Source of the DNA: Alphaproteobacteria bacterium
Lineage (GTDB): Bacteria > Pseudomonadota > Alphaproteobacteria > JAJTHO01
Reading direction: 5' to 3'
Length of the DNA stretch: 18,123 nt
Assembly (NCBI GenBank): GCA_021297975.1
Contig: JAJTHO010000102.1
Span: 1-18,123, forward strand
In this document: piece after piece, positions 8,500 to 16,183 of the stretch
Layout: each line of letters begins with the position of its first letter
How positions within the stretch are numbered: position 1 is the first letter of the stretch
Program-made: the position numbers and the translations under genes
The notes under the pieces: generated by a model
Database searches by the model: none
Told to the model about the DNA's origin: nothing
The model's input: the letters and a program-made list of their open reading frames with translations, nothing else

Positions 8500-8528
8500 T
8501 TTATACTAGCCTAACCACCAACCGGCAA
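8500..8528 (-). promoter_or_regulatory. Probable promoter for the IalB-rlmN-Nudix unit
   Basis: On the minus strand TTGCCG (8523-8528) is followed after 17 bp by TATAAA (8500-8505), close to the sigma70 consensus. The -35 hexamer lies inside the last codons of the PhoX-family gene. The predicted transcript would start around 8493, giving a leader of about 25 nt before the IalB start at 8467. Called by inspection only. Confidence 0.45.
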
Positions 8529-10394
8529 TCCATCGTTATGCCGAACGGCAATTATTGCCGCACGCGCCGGCAAGGCGGGGTCATAATCGGGAAAGCGGCT
8601 GCGCGCCGCTGCTTGGTTTTCCGAATCCGCAGCAGGGTGCTGGATAGAAACAAACAGCGTCGTGCCGTCTGGGGTGAAGCAAGGGCCGGTTGCCTCTGCG
8701 CCTTCTGGAACACGAAGAAGTTGCTTTAAAGCCGGATTTTCCCCTATCAGGGTCGTTGCAAAAACACCATCGGCGAACCCAATCGAATCTTCTGCGCCGT
8801 CTGTTGCAATCCAGAGCCGCCCAGCCGGATCAAACGTGAGGTTATCGGGATTAGCAAACTCTGCTGTGCCGCTTTCCTCATCACCCGCAAGGATGGCGAT
8901 ATCCCATGTTGCTGTTGTTGCTGTGTGGTTTTTACGCTCTGGAAAAATCGCCACAATTTGGCCGAAACGGTTGTCTGCACGCGGGTTTACCCCATCAACC
9001 TGCGCCTGTTTACGCGCAGCATTTTTTGTCAGCGCTACATACACCGCGCCGGTTTGGGGATGCACGGCGATATCTTCGGGTCTGTCCAGCGGCGTTGCGC
9101 CTAATAGCGTTGCGGCGCGGCGCGCCTCAATAAGCACATCGGCTTGCGAATTAAAGCCGTTTTCAGGTGTCAGCACGCCTTGGCCATATTGAAGCGGCAG
9201 CCAGCGCAAACCGCCACCCACAAGAAATTCGGCAACATACAGCGTTCCCGAATCAAGAATATCACGGTTTGCGGCTCTGTTAAGCGGGTTATAGCGTTTG
9301 CTTGAGACAAACTTATACAAAAATTCAAAGGCCTGGTCATCGCCGCTATACACCACCACGCGGTTATCTGCGCTAAGAACAACCGTTGCCGATTCGTGCT
9401 TAAAGCGCCCAAGCGCCGTGCGTTTCACCGGCGTACTGCTGGCATCGAAGGGGTCAATCTCAACCACCCAGCCAAAACGGTTGGCTTCCCGCGGCTCGAC
9501 GCTGACATCAAAGCGGCTGTCGTCTCTGCCCCAATGGGCATAGCCGCCACGTCGCCCTGTAACGCCCATACGGCGATGATTTTCAGTTTCTTCGAGTGCA
9601 CTCTTCGGTAACGCGCCACTGAAAAAGAAATTGATGTTTTCTTCACAGGTTAAATACGTGCCCCATGGGGTTTGCCCACCCGCGCAGTTACCAAATGTGC
9701 CGCGAACAAGACGCCCCGATGGGTCGCCGTGTGTTTGAAGGCGCTTATCCCCGGCGGCTGCGCCGCTGAGCCTGATATAGCTTTGCGCGGTAATGCGGCG
9801 GTTATACTGACTATTCTGCACATAAGACCAGCCGCCCGCGCCCCGTTTAACCTCAACAACACTAACCCCTAAAGCCGCTTGCTCTGCCGCGGTGCGGGCG
9901 GGCGTCATACCCCCCAGGACTTCATTTTTCTCAACACCAGCAAACATAAGGTGCGTGTTGGAAAATTCATGGTTTACAACGAGTAAGCCGTGGTTGCTAT
10001 TTGTGCTGCCTGCGGGAAGCGGGAAATAGGCAATATAATCACATCCCGTGCCAAATTGCTGGTTCTGGTCTTCGGCGCTGCGGTCTTGGGGGTTATAAGC
10101 GGGCGCGTCTGCTGTGAGCGCATCACCAAAACGCAGCAACACCTCCGCGCCATACCCCGGCGCAATGCCCAATTGTTTATCCAGCCCCGGCGCAACGGGG
10201 GTAAAGCTCAGTGCCTGCGCGGACGTTTCCAGATTTGGGGCAGAAAACGCGAGGCGCGGGAACATCCCGGCGGCTGCAACCGCTCCGAGGCCGCCCAAAA
10301 CCGCTCGGCGGCTGATAAGCATCGCCAGCGGCGTTGCAGTGGAAGCATTGGTAGGGATTGAATCGCTTTTTGTATCCACGCTGTCTCTCCGCAT
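8511..10394 (-). CDS. PhoX-family (DUF839) phosphatase, Tat-exported
   Basis: A protein of up to 627 residues. A twin-arginine signal (SRRAVLGGLGAVAAAG, Arg29-Arg30) precedes the DUF839/PhoX domain. Conserved features include LVVNHEF near 138-144 and GNCAGGQTPWGTYLTCEENI with Cys237, Cys250 and Glu251-252, the region that in PhoX supplies iron and calcium ligands. A late beta-propeller segment reads PEDIAVHPQTGAVYVALT and FTPDGTTLFVSIQHP. PhoX enzymes are Tat-secreted Ca/Fe alkaline phosphatases that release phosphate from organic esters, but many paralogues have untested substrates, so I leave the symbol empty. The ATG at 10394 is reported. A GTG at 10379 preceded by GGAGAG with 7-nt spacing is a strong alternative, because the likely transcription start falls near 10397. 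No pho box was recognised. Confidence 0.86.
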   Translation of the reverse strand: MRRDSVDTKSDSIPTNASTATPLAMLISRRAVLGGLGAVAAAGMFPRLAFSAPNLETSAQALSFTPVAPGLDKQLGIAPGYGAEVLLRFGDALTADAPAYNPQDRSAEDQNQQFGTGCDYIAYFPLPAGSTNSNHGLLVVNHEFSNTHLMFAGVEKNEVLGGMTPARTAAEQAALGVSVVEVKRGAGGWSYVQNSQYNRRITAQSYIRLSGAAAGDKRLQTHGDPSGRLVRGTFGNCAGGQTPWGTYLTCEENINFFFSGALPKSALEETENHRRMGVTGRRGGYAHWGRDDSRFDVSVEPREANRFGWVVEIDPFDASSTPVKRTALGRFKHESATVVLSADNRVVVYSGDDQAFEFLYKFVSSKRYNPLNRAANRDILDSGTLYVAEFLVGGGLRWLPLQYGQGVLTPENGFNSQADVLIEARRAATLLGATPLDRPEDIAVHPQTGAVYVALTKNAARKQAQVDGVNPRADNRFGQIVAIFPERKNHTATTATWDIAILAGDEESGTAEFANPDNLTFDPAGRLWIATDGAEDSIGFADGVFATTLIGENPALKQLLRVPEGAEATGPCFTPDGTTLFVSIQHPAADSENQAAARSRFPDYDPALPARAAIIAVRHNDGLPVGG

Positions 10395-10403
10395 GAGTAG
10401 TAA

Positions 10404-10432
10404 TTCATAGCGGGTCTGTTAACCAGCGGCAA
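10404..10432 (-). promoter_or_regulatory. Probable promoter for the PhoX-family gene
   Basis: On the minus strand TTGCCG (10427-10432), a 17-bp spacer, then TATGAA (10404-10409). Transcription would begin near 10397, only a few bases before the ATG at 10394. This favours the GTG at 10379, which has its own Shine-Dalgarno GGAGAG. Called by inspection only. Confidence 0.4.
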
Positions 10433-10466
10433 GGCGGGATGAACTGATTGGCGGAAGCGCACGTGC

Positions 10467-10499
10467 AAAATAAAAAGGGAGGTAAAAATACCTCCCTTT
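10467..10499 (-). terminator. Intrinsic terminator of the outer-membrane barrel gene
   Basis: A perfect 11-bp inverted repeat (AAAGGGAGGTA, 10474-10484, with 10489-10499) encloses a 4-base loop. On the minus strand it is followed by TTATTTT. It lies 21 bp past the stop of the gene ending at 10520 and insulates it from the downstream phosphatase promoter. Confidence 0.85.
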
Positions 10500-10519
10500 C
10501 CATTAGAAAATAAAGATGT

Positions 10520-11188
10520 TTAGAACTTATAGCTTACTTTGCCCAAGAAGGTTTGTGAGACAAAATCTGCTTCCGATGTTGTGCCCAAAGCCGATGTCAG
10601 CTCAGGATCGTTGCTATCAAAATAACGGTACTCCGCCGCAAATCCTACTTTAGAGTTTATATCATAAGAAACACCGATGATACCTTGATAAGCGAGCACA
10701 GTATCACTGTCATCGAGCACATTCGGAATAGCGGCAACGCCGTAATCCTTAAAGCTGATTCTAGACATACCCACACCAACACCGATGTATGGTGTTATTG
10801 CAGTGCCTGTTTCAAAATCATTATAGAGGTTTATCATCGCCGATGTTGCAGATGATTCGCCCTTAGGGCCAGCCAAGGCAGCGCCGCCGTTCAAACGATG
10901 AGAATCAACGTCGTTGTCACGCTGTGATAACTCGAATTCAGCGCGCACACCGCCCAGGGGGGTTACGTTGCCAAAATCGTAGCCGATTGCCGCGCCGTAA
11001 TACAGGCCGCTGTCGTAATCGGTGTCAATGCGCGAGCCGGCCGCATAGTTGAAGTTGTTTTCCTCAACTTCGTTGTATCCAACTGCGCCGCTGACATAAA
11101 AAGATTTACCGGCGGGGTTGGCAAGTGCCGTTTGCGCGGTGAGTGCAGCGAAAATTGTGATAACTGAGATTTTATAGAGTGTCTTCAT
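10520..11188 (-). CDS. Outer-membrane beta-barrel protein (OmpA-like/opacity type), function unknown
   Basis: 222 residues. A signal peptide ends at about Ala23 (TAQTALA before NPAGKSF). The mature part is a run of alternating amphipathic strands: SFYVSGAVGYN, LYYGAAIGYDFG, VRAEFELSQR, ITPYIGVGVGMSRI, YQGIIGVSYDIN, GFAAEYRYF. It ends in a C-terminal strand with terminal phenylalanine (FLGKVSYKF), the usual signal for outer-membrane insertion. About eight strands fit the small Opa/OmpA transmembrane fold. There is no OmpA peptidoglycan-binding domain. Its base composition is clearly lower in G+C than the phosphatase and rlmN genes nearby, compatible with acquisition or different selection. It is flanked by its own promoter-like sequence and a strong terminator, so it is probably monocistronic. 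Ligand and role cannot be stated. Confidence 0.8.
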   Translation of the reverse strand: MKTLYKISVITIFAALTAQTALANPAGKSFYVSGAVGYNEVEENNFNYAAGSRIDTDYDSGLYYGAAIGYDFGNVTPLGGVRAEFELSQRDNDVDSHRLNGGAALAGPKGESSATSAMINLYNDFETGTAITPYIGVGVGMSRISFKDYGVAAIPNVLDDSDTVLAYQGIIGVSYDINSKVGFAAEYRYFDSNDPELTSALGTTSEADFVSQTFLGKVSYKF

Positions 11189-11208
11189 GGTTTATCTTTT
11201 CGTTTCAG

Positions 11209-11236
11209 AATATGTAAACGAGACATCATCTTTCAA
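11209..11236 (-). promoter_or_regulatory. Possible promoter for the outer-membrane barrel gene
   Basis: On the minus strand TTGAAA (11231-11236), 16 bp, then CATATT (11209-11214), about 20 bases before the start codon at 11188. The -10 is weak (4 of 6) and no Shine-Dalgarno sequence is obvious before the ATG. The rest of the 167-bp gap up to 11355 shows nothing else I recognise. Confidence 0.33.
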
Positions 11237-11355
11237 GATTAACGGATACTGTGAACCGCAAAAAAAACTCCATTCGTGCCTTTATCGTCACACTACAGTT
11301 TGATTGCGTTTAAGGGTTATATCCTATATCGGAATATAAAAAATGGATATTTGTA

Positions 11356-11794
11356 ATGAACTCAGCACCACCCAAACCAGTTCCGCAACCCTTTTCAAAC
11401 GTTGGCGATGACGTTCTAAAAGCGGTCGGCATCGTCCTTGTTGAAACAGCGTTCAGCGTTGATAGAAAACTTGACAAGGATGAGATGTGAACCATTGGCA
11501 TCATGTTGGCCAAGTATTCGGGCGCTGACCCTAAAAAAATATTCGAGATTCTTAATATTGGTCTCGCTCAAGCAAAAAGCGGTATGCCCGCGCCGATGTT
11601 CCGCGCTGCCCTGAAACATAAGCTCAGCACCGGGCAGCAAGCTCTTTTTTCTGGAAATGGTCATTCGTGTTGCACTCATAAATGGCGTTATTGAGGACAG
11701 GGAAGAACTTGTTATAGCCGATATTGCCCGTTTGCTCGGCATTCCCAGCGGAGACGTTTCAAAAATTAAAGAGCGCGTCTTGGGAATGGCCTAA
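11356..11794 (+). pseudogene. TerB-like protein gene, inactivated by an in-frame stop and a frameshift
   Basis: Starting at the ATG at 11356, the frame reads VGDDVLKAVGIVLVETAFSV to LDKDEM, then TGA at 11488-11490. It continues in the same frame as TIGIMLAKYSGADPKKIFEI. A run of six T (about 11642-11651) shifts the frame. Removing one T gives LFLEMVIRVALINGVIEDRE, then IADIARLLGIPSGDVSKIKE, and TAA at 11792-11794. The restored product is about 145 residues with two tandem helical repeats, each with an acidic turn preceding a glutamate, as in TerB/TerB-like (tellurite resistance) domains. Two independent lesions argue for real decay rather than sequencing error. TGA as a sense codon is unlikely, because neighbouring genes use it as stop. 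No other ter genes are nearby. Confidence 0.68.
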
Positions 11795-11883
11795 AATAGC
11801 CAAAAGGTAGATTTGGCACACCTTCTGGATAACGTATTGCGTTAGTTAACCTAGCACAATTCAACTAAGCATAGAGGTACGCC

Positions 11884-12420
11884 ATGAAAACCATTCGCTC
11901 TTTAATAGCCGCTGCTCTTATTACCAGCAGCATCACCCCTGCCCTCGCTGCCAGCCAAGGCGTTTTGGGCACAACATCCACCGGCACCGCCGAAATCCGC
12001 GCAACAGTTGCTAATCTTGCCAGCATCAGCAACCTGAACGACTTTATTTTCCCCACCTGGACAGGCAGCGGCGATTTAATCCTGACGGATAACGTGTGCG
12101 TGTATGTCAATAATCGCGGCGGCAGATATCAGCTGACCGCAAGCGGAAATGGCAGAAGCGGCTTTAATCTGACCGATGGCGCCGGAAACCCGCTCACTTA
12201 TGAAGCGCAATGGAATACCAGAGCCGCATCGGGTGGTGAATCGCTCAGAAGCGGTCAAACTCTTAGAAGCCGCAGCAACGCCGATACCAGCAGCATTGAT
12301 TGCAGCAGCGGCAGAAATCTCAACAGCGCGTTAACCATCACCCTGCGGGAGGCCGCCCTGCGCGCCGCACCGGCGGGCAATTATGCGGGCGTTATCACGC
12401 TGACTGTTGCCCCGGAATAA
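11884..12420 (+). CDS. Pilin-like secreted subunit of the TcfC-usher/alpha-fimbrial kind (spore-coat-U-like fold)
   Basis: 178 residues with a signal peptide (ALITSSITPALA before ASQG) and a Shine-Dalgarno AGAGGT in front of the ATG. The mature protein is beta-rich, with two cysteines (Cys72 in DNVCVYV and Cys140 in SSIDCSS) suited to one disulfide. It has FPTWTGSGDLILTDNVCVY, GRYQLTASG, LTYEAQW, and a final strand APAGNYAGVITLTVAPE. From memory, this order and the ending match small pilins found beside TcfC-like ushers in Proteobacteria and resemble SCPU domains. Such subunits need a periplasmic chaperone and an usher. The only usher in the window is broken and 5.7 kb away, and no chaperone is seen. 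The gene looks intact and has its own terminator. A non-fimbrial secreted role is possible. Confidence 0.7.
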   Translation: MKTIRSLIAAALITSSITPALAASQGVLGTTSTGTAEIRATVANLASISNLNDFIFPTWTGSGDLILTDNVCVYVNNRGGRYQLTASGNGRSGFNLTDGAGNPLTYEAQWNTRAASGGESLRSGQTLRSRSNADTSSIDCSSGRNLNSALTITLREAALRAAPAGNYAGVITLTVAPE

Positions 12421-12483
12421 GCGGCAAATTCTGCCTGATTCACTAGGCAGCTTTACCCTTTTTGTCATCTCCTCCCCTGACTG

Positions 12484-12515
12484 CGCCCGGCTCGAAAGAG
12501 TCGGGCGGTTTTGTT
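12484..12515 (+). terminator. Intrinsic terminator of the pilin-like gene
   Basis: A 10-bp stem (CGCCCGGCTC, 12484-12493, with GAGTCGGGCG, 12498-12507; one G-U pair) and a GAAA loop are followed by GTTTTGTT. It points along the plus strand, 63 bp after the pilin stop. It also lies immediately beyond the stop of the convergent nuclease gene, but lacks a T-tract in that direction. Confidence 0.82.
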
Positions 12516-12518
12516 AGT

Positions 12519-14234
12519 TTAATCCCACTGCAGCGACCAACATTGCGCGGCTTTTTCCGCCAAGAAATTTGCTCTTTTTTCAATAGAATCTTTGTTCCAT
12601 ATTGGATATTTACCAACCATATTGGTTGTAAGGAGAGGGCTTTTTTCCAAGACTTCTTTTTTTAGGGAAAAGTTTTTATTGCCAAGCTGTGCGTTCGTGT
12701 CCTTATCGAGCAAGACTAGATTGCCCAAGCTGCCGACTAAATCAGCTAAATCATCATCATTACTATCGCCCTGATACCATTCTGGTGATGGGTTTTTGGG
12801 AAAGACATGCTCAATCGTGTAATCCTCATCTTTTAAAACCAGCGTTGGATTAATATACTCTTCAAGGCGCGCCAATACGTATCGAGCCTTCTTATCGCTT
12901 GATCTCATTTTAATTTCTTTATTTTTGAAGCGACTTATAAACTCATCATTGTCAATATAGATTTTTTTAAGGAGGTCTTTGGCGTGTGACGTTCTTTTTA
13001 ACGCACCACCCGAAATGCCATTCGCAATTTCGCTGTATATTTTTTCCTGAACGTTAGGCTGGAAATTGCCAATAAAATTATAGCGAAACGATACTACTTC
13101 AATATAGCGCAATAACTTAGCAAATTCTTCGGGAGAAAAATTTTTATACGCACTCAGCAATATGCTCTGCGGTTGCTTGATGCCAAATAAACATAAGGCT
13201 CGCAAACTAGACTTTATTTTTTTATTTTCCGAATGATTGTTCCATAATTCATCTCCATCATCCTGTAACGCAGCAAAGACCCCTGCTGCATAGTCTAAAT
13301 CTTTAAGGTACTTGTGAGCGTTTTCACGCGAATTAGTTTTTGACTTTATGCTCTTAAAAAGAGAATTTTTTGATGTTATGGGATTGCGACTATTCCATTC
13401 AACACGAACAAAATCACTGAAATTACACTTACTTCCCAGTTGAGTCATAATATGTGACCAAGTCTCTTCAAGATTATCTATTTCATTGTCATGCAGCGGT
13501 GATCGCTGATCAATCATAGAAAAAAGATAATTTTTTATAAGATCGGGCACGGAAAGTTGCACACCCCGCGCATTCAATGTTTCAAAAATTTTATAAGCGT
13601 TGACATCGTTTCCAACGGTTATCTGAGTGAAGTAGAGCTGATCAACAAACGTCTCGATAAACTGCGCTATCGACTCACCAGAAATTGATGATGACGCATG
13701 CTTACTTTGGATTTGGCCGCGAAAGAAAGTTACCGCATCGGCCATACGCCGCTCCGAAGCATTGCGTTTACGATTCACGGGCTCTTGTAAAGCAGATAGA
13801 TAGGTAGAGAAGTAGCGTTGGTTATTCCGATTAAGCGTGAGCTTATTTTCCGTTTGCAAAGAAACGGGGCTGGTAAATCCGAGAAAACTTGCTTTCAAGG
13901 TCTCAAGGCGGCGTTCATTGTTGGCCGCATCTATTTGTTGTTTTATAAGCTCCTTTATTTCATACAAACATGAAATGATTAGTAAGCTTATTGTAGTAAG
14001 CCTTTGTTGACCGTCTATAATAATGAATTCTTTGTTGTTATCTTTAGATTGCAAAACAAGATAACCCATATAATGGATGTCACCCGTTTCAACGTTGTCG
14101 ATATCGTTCCAAAGATCATGCCATTGCTCTTCTTCCCATGAATAGTCACGTTGGAAACGAGGCACGGAATAGCGGATTCCATTTCCCAAAATTTGTCTAA
14201 AGCTATTATTTTTCGTATCTAAATTTACAGCCAT
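12519..14234 (-). CDS. DUF262/DUF1524 protein, GmrSD-like (type IV restriction or related defence nuclease)
   Basis: 571 residues in one chain. The N-terminal DUF262 domain has VPRFQRDYSW (24-33), the DGQQRLT motif (74-80) associated with nucleotide-dependent activity, and later IFETLNARGVQLSVPDLIKNYL. The C-terminal DUF1524 HNH-like domain has YTIEHVFPKNP with His476, then LGNLVLL and TNAQLGNKNFSLKK. GmrSD enzymes cut glucosylated hydroxymethylcytosine phage DNA using NTPs. Many single-chain relatives are predicted defence genes with unknown targets. It is much more AT-rich than neighbours, a sign of transfer. A Shine-Dalgarno AGGTGA precedes the ATG. It lies 35 bp after hscA in the same direction, so it may be read from the hscA message. 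No methylase or other defence gene is present. Confidence 0.88.
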   Translation of the reverse strand: MAVNLDTKNNSFRQILGNGIRYSVPRFQRDYSWEEEQWHDLWNDIDNVETGDIHYMGYLVLQSKDNNKEFIIIDGQQRLTTISLLIISCLYEIKELIKQQIDAANNERRLETLKASFLGFTSPVSLQTENKLTLNRNNQRYFSTYLSALQEPVNRKRNASERRMADAVTFFRGQIQSKHASSSISGESIAQFIETFVDQLYFTQITVGNDVNAYKIFETLNARGVQLSVPDLIKNYLFSMIDQRSPLHDNEIDNLEETWSHIMTQLGSKCNFSDFVRVEWNSRNPITSKNSLFKSIKSKTNSRENAHKYLKDLDYAAGVFAALQDDGDELWNNHSENKKIKSSLRALCLFGIKQPQSILLSAYKNFSPEEFAKLLRYIEVVSFRYNFIGNFQPNVQEKIYSEIANGISGGALKRTSHAKDLLKKIYIDNDEFISRFKNKEIKMRSSDKKARYVLARLEEYINPTLVLKDEDYTIEHVFPKNPSPEWYQGDSNDDDLADLVGSLGNLVLLDKDTNAQLGNKNFSLKKEVLEKSPLLTTNMVGKYPIWNKDSIEKRANFLAEKAAQCWSLQWD

Positions 14235-14269
14235 TTTTTCTCACCTGCGTTTAGAAACACATAACTTCC

Positions 14270-16150
14270 CTATGCTTTAAGCGCAATGGCCACGCTCTCA
14301 ACCGTCTCCCCCGCCACGCTGTTTTTCAGCGCCCGGTTTATCCGTGCCTCTACAAAGGGACGCGCTGCTTTTTCTAAGGCTTCTATCGCCTGATGAATCG
14401 CCTCGCGGTCTGTTTCCGCCGCAGCGTTTCGCAACGCTGTTGCCGCAGCCACAATCCCGGCTTGCCAGTCGGGGCGCAGCAAATCGCCGTCTTTTTTCTC
14501 AGCAACGGCCAGCGCATTGAGCACCCGCTCCGCCTCGACCCGCTGTTCACGCAGCAGACGATCACTCATATCCGCACCCGCGTGGATAAGGCTGTCCATC
14601 AGCATGGTGCGCATGGTGTCATCATCAAGACCATAACTGGGCTGAACCGCAACGGTCTGATACACGCCGGTTGTTTGCTCTTGCGCCGAGACGGTCAGGA
14701 GGCCATCGGCATCAACGGTAAACGTAACGCGAATCCGCGCCGCCCCGGCGGGCATGGCGGGGATGCCGGAAAGCGTGAGCCGCGCGAGGCTGCGGCAGGT
14801 ATCCACCGTCTCGCGTTCGCCCTGCAAAACATGCACCAGCAGCGCCGTCTGGCCGTCGGCATAGGTGGTGAAATCCTGCGCCTTTGCAATGGGAATGGGC
14901 GAATTGCGGGGGATGATTTTCTCAACCAGCCCGCCCATCATCTCTAAACCAAGGGACAACGGGTTCACATCCAGCAGCACGGTGCTGCTGCCTTGGGTTA
15001 AGGCTTTGGCTTGCCGCGCCGCACCAACGGCAACGACTTCATCGGGGTTAACATCGGCAAAAACTTTTGTGCCGAAAAAGGCTGCGGCTGCGCTGCGCAC
15101 CGCCGGAATCCGGGTGGTGCCGCCTACGAGGATAACACCGTTTAGCCCGGCTGCGCTAAGCCCCGCCTCGCGCAGCACATCGGCGGTTATCGCGAATGTC
15201 CGCTCCAGCAGCGGCTGAATCAGCCGCTCTATATCCGCCCGCACGAAGCGGTGGCTGCAATCGCGCCCGGCTAGGAACAGATTAATATCGGCGTTGGCGC
15301 TTGTGGTCAGGGATTCCCGCGCCGTGCGGCAGGCTTGCAAGAGCTGCTGGCGCTCGTGCGTGCTGATGGGTGTGTCAAGGCTCACCGCCGCAAGATAGGC
15401 CGCCGCCATTGCGGCATCCATATCATCCCCGCCCAGCGCCGTATCCCCGCCGGTTGCAAGCACTTGAAACACGCCTTTTTGCAGGCGAAGCACGGATACA
15501 TCAAACGTTCCGCCGCCAAGGTCATAAACCGAAAAAAGCCCCTCATCCCCTTTATCAAGGCCATATGCCAGCGCCGCCGCTGTCGGCTCATTAATCAGCC
15601 GCAAAACGGCCAATCCCGCCAGCTGCGCCGCGTCCTTCGTTGCTTGCCGCGCCGCATCGTCAAAATACGCGGGAACGGTGATAACGGCGGAGGTTACGCT
15701 TTGCCGTAAGGCTTCCTCGGCGCGGGTTTTAAGGGTTTTCAGCAGCGTTGCCGCCACATCCACCGGGGAAAGCGTTTTTGTGCCGCCAACGTGGAGGCGC
15801 ACCGTTTTACTGTCCGCCGGGTTTTCTAAAGTAAAGGGCAATTCCGCCGCGTTAAAATCGGTTGCTGCACGCCCCATCAGGCGCTTGGTTGAGGCCAGTG
15901 TTCGCGCCGGATCGCTCGATAAAAACGGCAGCGCCGCGTAGCCCACAATCGGGTCTTTTCCAGCCGGATAATACACAACCGACGGCAATAAAGGGCGGTC
16001 TTCGGCATCGGTTGCCACAACCGGCACATCATCCGTATCAATCCAGGACACAACCGAATTGGTGGTGCCAAGGTCTATCCCAATGGCCAGATTACCGCCT
16101 AAGCTGTGGGGTTCGGGGGTTTCGCCGGGTTCATGAATTTGTAAAAGCAT
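14270..16150 (-). CDS. hscA: Fe-S assembly Hsp70 chaperone HscA
   Basis: 626 residues of the Hsp70 family. The ATPase domain shows GIDLGTTNS (24-32), INEPTAAALAYG, VYDLGGGTFDVSVL and ILVGGTTRIPAVR. The substrate-binding half starts near LLDVNPLSLGLEMMGG and ends with a helical lid. The N-terminal extension MLLQIHEPGETPEPH before the first ATPase strand distinguishes HscA from DnaK and fixes the start. HscA, with HscB, helps release the [2Fe-2S] cluster from IscU to acceptor proteins. It is divergent from cysE-iscR-desulfurase rather than inside one isc operon, and no fdx or hscB is adjacent. The place after it is taken by a nuclease gene. No Shine-Dalgarno precedes the ATG, and a promoter-like -10 lies five bases upstream. 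Confidence 0.92.
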   Translation of the reverse strand: MLLQIHEPGETPEPHSLGGNLAIGIDLGTTNSVVSWIDTDDVPVVATDAEDRPLLPSVVYYPAGKDPIVGYAALPFLSSDPARTLASTKRLMGRAATDFNAAELPFTLENPADSKTVRLHVGGTKTLSPVDVAATLLKTLKTRAEEALRQSVTSAVITVPAYFDDAARQATKDAAQLAGLAVLRLINEPTAAALAYGLDKGDEGLFSVYDLGGGTFDVSVLRLQKGVFQVLATGGDTALGGDDMDAAMAAAYLAAVSLDTPISTHERQQLLQACRTARESLTTSANADINLFLAGRDCSHRFVRADIERLIQPLLERTFAITADVLREAGLSAAGLNGVILVGGTTRIPAVRSAAAAFFGTKVFADVNPDEVVAVGAARQAKALTQGSSTVLLDVNPLSLGLEMMGGLVEKIIPRNSPIPIAKAQDFTTYADGQTALLVHVLQGERETVDTCRSLARLTLSGIPAMPAGAARIRVTFTVDADGLLTVSAQEQTTGVYQTVAVQPSYGLDDDTMRTMLMDSLIHAGADMSDRLLREQRVEAERVLNALAVAEKKDGDLLRPDWQAGIVAAATALRNAAAETDREAIHQAIEALEKAARPFVEARINRALKNSVAGETVESVAIALKA

Positions 16151-16155
16151 ACTGC

Positions 16156-16183
16156 TTTATAGGCTAGATAAGGCAATGCGCAA
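16156..16183 (-). promoter_or_regulatory. Possible hscA promoter giving a near-leaderless transcript
   Basis: On the minus strand TTGCGC (16178-16183), 16 bp, then TATAAA (16156-16161). The ATG at 16150 is about where transcription would begin, so the message could be leaderless, which would agree with the missing Shine-Dalgarno. The -35 touches the IscR-like palindrome. Called by inspection only. Confidence 0.35.

Noticed and set aside
11488..11490. TGA read as selenocysteine or tryptophan in the TerB-like gene
   Set aside because: Neighbouring genes end at TGA, no selenocysteine insertion hairpin is evident, and a second lesion downstream already breaks the gene.
11310..11742. Minus-strand open frames across the TerB-like region
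   Set aside because: They are antisense to a recognisable, though damaged, TerB-like reading and show no family features.
14393..14947. Plus-strand 184-codon frame opposite hscA
   Set aside because: Antisense to an intact Hsp70 gene. Its His/Arg/Gly-rich composition is what the complementary reading of hscA would give.
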